A stretch of DNA of 64,000 nt, taken from the NCBI GenBank assembly GCA_902806595.1, contig CADCXC010000004.1, forward strand, positions 2,666,001-2,730,000, given 5' to 3'. A program made the translations under genes and the position numbers. Shown one piece after another: positions 57,195-64,000 of the stretch. Numbering within the stretch: the first letter of the stretch is position 1; every line of letters begins with the position of its first letter. The notes under the pieces were generated by a model. The model saw only the letters and a program-made list of their open reading frames with translations. It did not search any database and had not been told where the DNA came from. Source of the stretch: Pyrenopolyporus hunteri (lineage: Eukaryota; Ascomycota; Sordariomycetes; Xylariales; Hypoxylaceae).

Positions 57195-59136
57195 CTACGT
57201 CTTCACATCGGGTTCGTCACGCCCCACATACTCCTTGAATTTCAGCAGATCCGTGGCAAATTTGATTTCATCCTTAAGGAAGTCCTGGGCGTCCTGACTG
57301 TAAGTCGAAGGGTCTTTGCTGTACTTCTCGATGTAAAGACGAATCGTCGCGCCAGACGACCCAGTTCCCGATAGCCGAACAACAATGCGACTACCGCTGT
57401 CGAACCGAGCGTAGAGACCCTGGTTTGAAGCAACAGAGCCGTCGAGATCGGTATAGGAGAAGTTTCCGGCGTCGGTAACTGTGCGTTCTGTTGGAGGGGT
57501 TTGTCAGTATATCAGCTAAACACTGAGCATGGAAGTTTTGAGTTTCATACCGCCAATCTTGCTGCCCTTGAAGTTAGGGTCAGCTACAAGGTCCTTCAGT
57601 GTCCCGACGACCTTGTTGGCGCCGTCGGAATCTACGTTCTCGTAATCGTAGCGGGTGAAGAACACCCGACCATATGTTTTCCAGAAGTCCTGCTGTATCT
57701 GCTTGATGCTCGGTTTAGTCTCGGGGTGGGCTTCTCCTAAACCGGCGATGATATTGAGCCATGCTACAACGGCCCAGAGGCCATCCTTCTCGCGGACATG
57801 GTTGCTACCGGTGCCAAAGCTCTCCTCGCCACAAATGCTCAACTTATTCGCGTCGAAGAGCGCGCAGAAAAATTTCCAACCCGTGGGTACTTCATAGCAA
57901 TTCAATCCTTGGGCCTTTGCGACGAGATCGACAGCACCGGAAGTTGGCATACTGCGGGCTAGGCCATACACCCCCTGCTTTTTGAAATATGGGATGAGCT
58001 GGGCATGGTGGGCTATGATTGCCAGACTGTCACCGGGCGATACGAATGCCCCAGCACCATAAATCATATTTCGGTCGCCGTCTCCATCGGAGGCAGCGCC
58101 AAAGGGGATGGAGTTTTTATCGACGACCTCTACTAGCGAATGGGCATACGTGAGATTGGGGTCTGGATGTCCACCGTTAAAGTCAGGCTTAGGGATGCAG
58201 TTCTGGGTAGAGCCTGTTAGTCCCAATTCCTGCTCGAAGATTGCCTTTCCATATGGACCTGTGACACCGTGGAGACCATCGAAGAGGACTTTGAAATCGG
58301 GATTTTTGGTGAAGAACTTTTTGATTAGGGGGAAGTCGAAGATGTCTTTCAGCATCTGCATGTAGTCGGCTGTGCTGTCGACAATTTCGACTTCCAGGCT
58401 GCCGTAGGTTTTGCTCCCAATAGTAGTGATATCCACGTCAGGGATATCGGCAACCTTATAAGAAGTGAGAGTCTTGGAAGTTTCAAAGATCTTGTTCGTC
58501 ACTCCTTCCGGGGCAGGGCCGCCGTTGGATAAGTTGTACTTAATGCCGAAGTCTTGGTCGGGTCCTATCCGAAAGCAGCGTCAGAAATGATGATAACTCA
58601 ATACGATAACTATACTTACCACCAGGGTTGTGGCTGGCAGTTAGAAGAATGCCTCCTGTTGCCTTTCGTTTTCGGATGACGTGACTTGCGGCCGGGGTGG
58701 ATAGAATACCGTTCTGGCCTATCAACAACTTTTTCACCCCGTATGCGGCACCAATTTTTGCAATCTTCTGGATAACTTCGGGATTCCAGAATCTGCCATC
58801 ACCGCCAATAACGAGGAAAGCACCTGTAATAGGTAGTTTTAACAGCGGTTCTCGTATGAGCTAACCCGTTCGTATTACTCACCCTCGGCGCCTTCTGGGA
58901 TAGAAAGGAGGATGCTGGTGATGAAGGATTCGCTGTAGTGAGGCTGTTGGAAGACTTTGACCTTCTTCCGAAGACCTGAGCTAGACGGAGCGTCAGTAGT
59001 TGGGCTAGGTGAAAGGAGTATACGAGGCGACGGCAGTTGTGACGATGGACGGTGGGGTAGCTTGAATGGAGCTATTTACATACGTTCCAGGCTTCTGGTC
59101 GGTGAAGGACTTGAACTCGACTGTTTGAACGCCCAT
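57195..59136 (-). CDS. PGM2: Phosphoglucomutase
   Basis: Five exons (59136-59084, 58980-58883, 58823-58620, 58564-57551, 57487-57195) give 553 residues, within the normal range for the enzyme. It interconverts glucose-1-phosphate and glucose-6-phosphate in the cytosol, feeding glycogen, trehalose and UDP-glucose synthesis. All four functional loops are present: the phosphoserine loop GILLTASHNPGG, the magnesium loop GAASDGDGDRNM, the sugar-binding loop CGEESFGTGSNHVREKDGLW and the phosphate loop RLSGTGSSGATIRLY. The C-terminus is KEYVGRDEPDVKT. Intron joins restore GTSGLRKKV and NPGGPDQDFG. It is a single-copy-type housekeeping gene; the symbol follows the major yeast form. Confidence 0.96.
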
Positions 59137-60062
59137 GATGACCGTCTTGAATCGATAAAATAGGTAGTCTCTCAAAAATCAGGCTACTAAATTTCGTACG
59201 CGACCTCGGGGGGAGCTTGTGAGATATATAGCAAGGTTGAATTTCAGACCCGGCGGATAGGGGGAGGAGATATCAGTTAAAAACGAGAATTGAAAAAACA
59301 TATGACGACGTTGGCGGGGTCGAAGGGGGGCAAGCTACCTGGGTACCTTGAAAGCTATGGGTTACACATTACTACCATGTAGCTGCGACAAATAGAACGA
59401 CCTAAGGAGCACGAAGTGATCTCATTTTTGCATGTGGGGTGCAACCATAAAATTTTGGGTGGGCGAGGCTTGGGTATTTACGCATACATTATCGTGGAAA
59501 CTTGCTCTCTCACTCGGCCGGCCTTAGGTATATGTACCTTAGGTAGGGACTTTATAACCCAGAGAGGTATTGTACTTGCACTTTACAATAGGTACAGTAT
59601 CACGTAACGTTTTTCAACTGTTACGCCACACGGCATGCTTGGACCTTAAACTACCTAGGTACCTACTTTATTACCCTCCATTGCACGTTCTAGATGGGGC
59701 TGAATACGTACCTAGGTACTTATTATTAGCCAAACAATCTGCCACGACGACTAGGTTGTCTAGGTATCCAATACGCCCTTTTCGTAGGTAATTAGGTAGG
59801 TACCTAGTGTAGGTACCTATCTCCCCTATGGGTCCTTTTTCGATTTCATCCCGTCGCGTCCCGTCTCGCTCCGTCTTGTCCATTATCGTTGCCAACGCCA
59901 GCCAGCCACCATAGTGAACACCGCTCCGAAAGAAGGTCATTTCAGCGAAGCTTTATTCTTATATTTATACTAATGAAAACCCTTTATAGGGATTTGATTC
60001 ATTCCCATCATTGATATTGATGCCTGATGTATCCCTAGTTCATACATGTACGTGTTTTACAT
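59137..60062. other. Intergenic, repeat-rich
   Basis: Promoter of phosphoglucomutase and 3' flank of REX2. CCTAGGTACC-type repeats cluster at 59651-59670, 59705-59722 and 59783-59820. No gene seen. Confidence 0.5.
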
Positions 60063-60698
60063 CTAATTTGCTTTATCGCCATTCTTTGGGTTGTTGAACA
60101 CCACCTCCTTGTAATATCGGGCTTCAGCAATGCTCTCTAGGATATCCTCCTTTGCTTGATGTAACCCCAGCTTTGTCGGCGCATTATCTATGACCTCTCG
60201 AGGACACCACCGCCGCACAGCTTCCTTTAGAGTGCTAACATCCAAGATCCGGTGGTGGAGATAGTCGACTACCTTTTTATAAGGCTCTTTTCGAAGAAAT
60301 GCACGGTCTGCATGCACACTATTGCCAGCTAGCAACGCACCTCGCTCGGGCACATGCTTCTTGATGTATGCGAGAAGTTCATCTGCCGCCTGCTCTGGAG
60401 TTACCTTGGAAGATACCACGGCTGCCGTGAGACCGCTCTTCCCGTGCGTACGCGTGCACCATTCGTCCATCTTGTCCATTCTTTCTTGTGGTTGGTGGAT
60501 GACAGTTCCCCAGCCATTCTCGTCCACAATATCCAACGTGCCCGTCGTGATCACACAGAATATCTCGATGATCTCCTCACGATCGGGGTCGAGCCCCGTC
60601 ATCTAGCATTGCCATGTTAGCTTCGTTAGTACCGATGTAAGTGTCAGCCCAATACCTACCTCACAATCAATCCACACCAACGCATCGTTGCTCGACAT
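60063..60698 (-). CDS. REX2: Oligoribonuclease (RNA exonuclease Rex2)
   Basis: Exons 60698-60660 and 60602-60063 give 192 residues. It is a DEDDh 3'-5' exonuclease that degrades short RNA oligonucleotides, in mitochondria in yeast. The first motif WIDCEMTGLD is split by the 57-base intron and restored on joining. Further marks: NSVHADRAFL (second Asp), RILDVSTLKEAVRRW, and HQAKEDILESIAEARYYKE holding the catalytic His and last Asp. The second-exon frame opens with ATG, so annotation pipelines that miss the small first exon would lose the catalytic Asp-Glu. No long mitochondrial leader is seen; a further upstream exon is possible. Confidence 0.92.
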
Positions 60699-61568
60699 GA
60701 CTTCTCGACGGGGAACGAAATGAAAAGTGTCACTCAAATTGATTGGGCAGTGGTGAGAGATCCCGCGAGTGAACATGTATGTATTTGTGTACCTACCTCA
60801 TATATGTGTAGGTACCTAGGTACCCTTCCTACCACATAAACGTCCTAATGGCTCGCGTTACCTTGCCACGTGACATCTATGCAGCAAATGAACACCATCT
60901 CTCAAAAGGGAAAGGGCTTATAAATTAGATTACGTAAATATGTACACGCAATTTTCCATCCGCGTCGTTTCTCTGTTATTTTTACCATAAATAGGTAGTT
61001 CTGTTGTATAAATCTTGCTTTGAGCTGTAAGAGGATAAAGCAGGCCGGGGATGGGACTTATTACAGCGGGCTTTCGGCGGCTGACTTGCACAGTATATAT
61101 TTTGTAAGTATCGAGCGCGATCGGGCCCAATATCTATAGACACTTAAGAGTTCTTGAATATTCAGCGTTGTGCTTCTCATACGGCAAACGTATTGGTGCG
61201 GATAGATTGTAAGAAGTCATAAAGCAGCACATGTGTAGGCCGGCTAGTTCGTAGCTGATGCCAAGATCAGGGCAAAATTTGACGGCTTACTCGGGTCTCT
61301 AGAAATGTAAACCCACCCGCAATCCTCTTTATACTATTACTTCCATATAGCATTATTATCTACTAGTGTCGTGATATTTGCTATGGCTCTCGAATTATAC
61401 GGCCGCTCTTAGTTCGCGCATGCAAGACCGCCGTGCTCCTGAGTCGGTAACGCCAATGACTCATAAGAAGAAGAGTTGCGGATTGGCGGAACTTATGATA
61501 GTATAAATAATCGCTCAATTTATCAGATAGGATTTAGGATCATTTCCCACCTGAATATAATAACAAAA
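60699..61568. other. Divergent promoter region, REX2 and methyltransferase
   Basis: 870 bases between two outward-facing genes. A GTAGGTACCTAGGTACC unit lies at about 60809-60825. No gene seen. Confidence 0.45.
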
Positions 61569-62366
61569 ATGGCTACTTCCGCTGACCCGACTTTCACGAC
61601 AGTCCGCTACCTACCCACGAATGAAGCCTACGATCGGTGGGCTGCGGTTTACGATGTAGACGGGAATTTCCTGCAAGCGTTAGATACTATCGAGTTGAAG
61701 ACCTTGTTCCCGAAATTTCTGCAGTCGATCACGTCCCCTAGGCGTATTGTTGACCTTGGATGCGGCACGGGCCGTAATACCGCTCTCCTCCTTACCGTCC
61801 CGGACGTTGAAGAGGTCATTGCTTTAGATTCGAGCAAGGGTATGCTCGAAGTAGCAAGATCGCGACTACGGCAAACGTCCTCCGCATCGAGCACAGGGGG
61901 GGCACGAGGAGGCCCGACACTGCGGCTCGAGATCTTTGACATGCTGGAGTCGCCGTCACCTCCGGCTTCTGCGCAGCAAGCAGACGGTGTGATTTCGACT
62001 CTAGTTGTTGAGCATGTGCCCCTGTCAACATTCTTCTCTCACGTCTCGCAGATTTTGAAGCCGGGAGGCGTACTCTTGCTTACCAACATGCATGCGCAAA
62101 TGGGCGGGATTAGCCAGGCTGGGTTTGTAGACGCGAATACGGGCGAGAAGATTCGGCCCACGAGCTATGCGCATAGTATAGAAGAGGTCGAGGCCGAGGC
62201 AAGAACGTGGGGCTTCGACATCGAGGTAGCCGGGGAGGGAGAAGAAGCTAGGATCCTCGAGAGAGCTGTAGACGGGGATATGGTTGAGAAGTTAGGCCCA
62301 AGAAGCAGGAAGTGGGTTGGCGTTACCTGCTGGTTTGGAGGGTTGTTTAGAAAGAGACGAATTTAG
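61569..62366 (+). CDS. Class I SAM-dependent methyltransferase
   Basis: Single exon, 265 residues. The SAM-binding motif I is RRIVDLGCGTGRNT (near residue 60), motif II is EEVIALDSSKGML, and the post-II text is STLVVEHVP followed by ILKPGGVLLLTNMH, as in the UbiE/methyltransferase-11 fold. The N-terminal YDRWAAVYDVDGNFLQALD is the lid typical of small-molecule methyltransferases. The substrate is not evident. The ATG at 61569 is used because the upstream frame reads as AT-rich leader. A second methyltransferase follows 520 bases downstream on the same strand. Confidence 0.85.
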   Translation: MATSADPTFTTVRYLPTNEAYDRWAAVYDVDGNFLQALDTIELKTLFPKFLQSITSPRRIVDLGCGTGRNTALLLTVPDVEEVIALDSSKGMLEVARSRLRQTSSASSTGGARGGPTLRLEIFDMLESPSPPASAQQADGVISTLVVEHVPLSTFFSHVSQILKPGGVLLLTNMHAQMGGISQAGFVDANTGEKIRPTSYAHSIEEVEAEARTWGFDIEVAGEGEEARILERAVDGDMVEKLGPRSRKWVGVTCWFGGLFRKRRI

Positions 62367-62889
62367 ACCGTATCACTAACGCCTCTAGGGGGAATGTACA
62401 ACATCGTATCTAATATACGATGAAAAGAGCGCTGTGATTATTTATCAGGGTGTAACGGCCGAATATGCATAGGGTTTGTTATTACGCGATCCATATAAGC
62501 CTGCCTCGTATATTCGTAGCCAGAAGAGTTAAGGTGAGGATTGGAGTATGCATGTTCGGTAATGACTCAATCTCGTGATGTGGGGGTTCGGATAGGGTCG
62601 CAGGTTATAGATCACGTAATGCTTTAGGTCGTAAATGGATATGTGTAGGCGAATTGTAGGGAAAGGATACATAAGGACTAAGTTGTCGACGATGGCCATC
62701 ACCCTACGTTTGAGGGACCCCTTCCCGGAAGGCTTGATCTTCGAGAATTGGGTATATACCTTATACGTGTGCACGTCTAATCTTCCTTCCTTCTCCTAAT
62801 AAAAGTGAAGCGTCTCAAGAACGTCTCGAGCTGCGGAGAGAGTAACAGTCTATTAAGCCGAAGAAATAGCAAGACCGCAAGCCGATAAA
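62367..62889. other. Intergenic between the two methyltransferases
   Basis: 523 bases with no gene seen. It separates two same-strand genes and is long enough for a promoter of its own. Confidence 0.5.
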
Positions 62890-63645
62890 ATGTCTCAAAA
62901 TATCTACGATCGGCAGGACTTCTTCGAGAACTATATCAAGTTAGAGCGTCAAGCTAAGGGCCTTGAAGGTGCGCCGGAATGGCCTCAATTAAAGGCAATG
63001 CTTCCGAATCTCAACAATATGGCCGTACTTGATCTAGGCTGCGGATTCGGCTGGTTCTCCCGGTTTGCGAGAGAGAACGGCGCAGCTTCTGTTCGGGCGA
63101 TCGACCTATCCGAGAAAATGCTAGAGAGAGCCCGGACGATGACTAGCGACGAGGGGATCGTGTATGAAAGAGGCGATCTCGAGCAGTTGAAGCTGGTAGA
63201 GAACCAATACGACGTCGTCTTCAGCTCCTTGGCCTTCCACTATCTTGTGAAACTTCCGAACTTGATCAATGAGATCGGCAAGGGCTTGAAACCATCGGGA
63301 CGCCTAGTCTATTCCGTCGAGCACCCGATATATACTGCGCCGTCAAAACCCGGCTTCGTGGTTGATGGAGAGACAGGCCGCAAGTTCTGGCCGTTGGATA
63401 ACTACCAGGAAGAAGGACCGAGGATGACTGACTGGCTTGCTACGGGCGTTCAAAAGCAACACCGGACAACCGAAACGTATATCAATCTGTTATTGAGCAG
63501 CGGACTTCGACTCACCCACTTTGTTGAATGGCGCCCGTCGGAAGAAGAACTAGGGAAATTTCCTACGAGGGAGAGCGAAATGGTGAGGCCGACCTTTTTA
63601 TTGATGGGCGCAAAAAAGCCCGAAACCGAGGAGCTGTCGGTCTAG
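62890..63645 (+). CDS. Class I SAM-dependent methyltransferase (UbiE-like)
   Basis: Single exon, 251 residues. Starts MSQNIYDRQDFFENYIKLER. Motif I is VLDLGCGFGWFSRFA, motif II is VRAIDLSEKMLERAR, then YDVVFSSLAFHYL and KPSGRLVYSVEHP. The text WLATGVQKQHRTTETYINLL and the C-terminus FLLMGAKKP match a class of small methyltransferases present in bacteria and scattered in fungi. This spread, together with the lack of introns, leaves an old gene transfer from bacteria possible but not shown. It is unlike the upstream methyltransferase in sequence, so the pair is not a recent duplication. Confidence 0.87.
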   Translation: MSQNIYDRQDFFENYIKLERQAKGLEGAPEWPQLKAMLPNLNNMAVLDLGCGFGWFSRFARENGAASVRAIDLSEKMLERARTMTSDEGIVYERGDLEQLKLVENQYDVVFSSLAFHYLVKLPNLINEIGKGLKPSGRLVYSVEHPIYTAPSKPGFVVDGETGRKFWPLDNYQEEGPRMTDWLATGVQKQHRTTETYINLLLSSGLRLTHFVEWRPSEEELGKFPTRESEMVRPTFLLMGAKKPETEELSV

Positions 63646-64000
63646 ATTGGCAACATGTTGGGAGTATGGATTATTTCTTTACGGAAAATGCGACCTTTAT
63701 CTATTAGGAGATTCTTATAGAATCATTCGAGTTTTTGAGGATCCGGCGGCTTAGGAATATCCCGTTCTTAGGTACCTAAATATAAGGGCGAGATGCCGTT
63801 AACTATCCATAGGGATGGATACATTCTGTTCATACAAATAGGTGCTTAATTGGGACTTGGCCAACGCCGGTCAATTCGTCGATGCCGCGGGGGAGTAATG
63901 TCATTGTAGGCTGACCGATTACTTCCTCAGTGCCTAGGAGGTACCTAACCTTTTGGGCCAGCTATGGATGTATTTGTACGTAGGCCAAATTAAGCCTGTA
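63646..64000. other. Right-edge intergenic sequence
   Basis: 3' flank of the last methyltransferase. GGTACCTAA units lie at about 63771-63779 and 63941-63949. No gene seen. Confidence 0.5.

Noticed and set aside
4541..64000. A biosynthetic gene cluster built from the GMC oxidoreductase, GPCR and methyltransferases
   Set aside because: They are tens of kilobases apart with housekeeping genes between them, and no synthase is present.

Overview
The window is nuclear DNA of a filamentous ascomycete (Pezizomycotina, most likely a Sordariomycete). The genes carry short introns of about 48-230 bases with GTAAGT-like donors and TAG/CAG acceptors. The conserved genes (ATG11, NHP6, KRE33/NAT10, mitochondrial bL9, CENP-H-like, a DUF7053 protein, a 2EXR protein) all have the filamentous-fungal form. 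The intergenic DNA is full of the TACCTAGGTAGGTACCTACC-type repeats I associate with some Sordariomycete genomes. No operon, tRNA, rRNA or CRISPR array was seen.

Layout. Bases 1-426 hold the 5' part of an unrecognised minus-strand gene that runs off the left edge. 0.4-4.5 kb is mostly non-coding, with one decayed-looking reading frame. 4.5-6.8 kb is a membrane-anchored ubiquitin-specific protease followed by an in-frame open extension behind one TAG. 7.4-9.4 kb (minus) is a succinate-semialdehyde dehydrogenase with 8 exons. 10.6-12.7 kb is a multi-exon orphan membrane protein. 13.2-15.5 kb (minus) is a secreted-type GMC oxidoreductase related to the cellobiose dehydrogenase flavin domain. 17.6-18.9 kb (minus) is an unusual protein kinase. 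19.7-20.7 kb is mitochondrial bL9. 21.8-26.0 kb (minus) is ATG11, and 26.9-27.7 kb a CENP-H-like kinetochore protein, divergent from ATG11. 27.7-32.7 kb is a gene desert that ends in the NHP6 promoter. NHP6 lies at 32.7-33.3 kb. 36.5-38.5 kb is a conserved fungal protein of unknown function with 7 exons. 38.5-43.1 kb is a second desert. 43.1-44.3 kb is a seven-helix GPCR, convergent with KRE33/NAT10 (45.3-48.9 kb, minus). 49.8-51.1 kb (minus) is a DUF7053 protein. 51.1-54.2 kb is intergenic and contains a roughly 626-bp inverted-repeat transposable element. 54.2-55.7 kb (minus) is a 2EXR-domain gene. 57.2-59.1 kb (minus) is phosphoglucomutase, 60.1-60.7 kb (minus) the REX2 oligoribonuclease, and 61.6-62.4 and 62.9-63.6 kb two SAM-dependent methyltransferases in tandem.

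The genes are mainly housekeeping functions: ribosome biogenesis (KRE33), mitochondrial translation and RNA turnover (MRPL50, REX2), autophagy (ATG11), carbon metabolism (PGM, SSADH), chromatin and kinetochore (NHP6, CENP-H-like), and ubiquitin removal. Orphan or accessory genes lie between them (membrane protein, kinase, GMC oxidoreductase, GPCR, methyltransferases). They do not form an evident biosynthetic cluster or a joint system. For twelve spliced genes I built exon models whose exon lengths sum to a multiple of three. These are SSADH, the membrane protein, the GMC oxidoreductase, the kinase, bL9, ATG11, CENP-H-like, NHP6, the 7-exon protein, the GPCR, KRE33 and PGM; the 2EXR and REX2 models also satisfy this.

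The least expected items are the inverted-repeat element at 52.7-53.3 kb with internal copies of its terminal motif, the 119-codon open frame behind the protease stop, and the splice model that lengthens the 2EXR gene at both ends.
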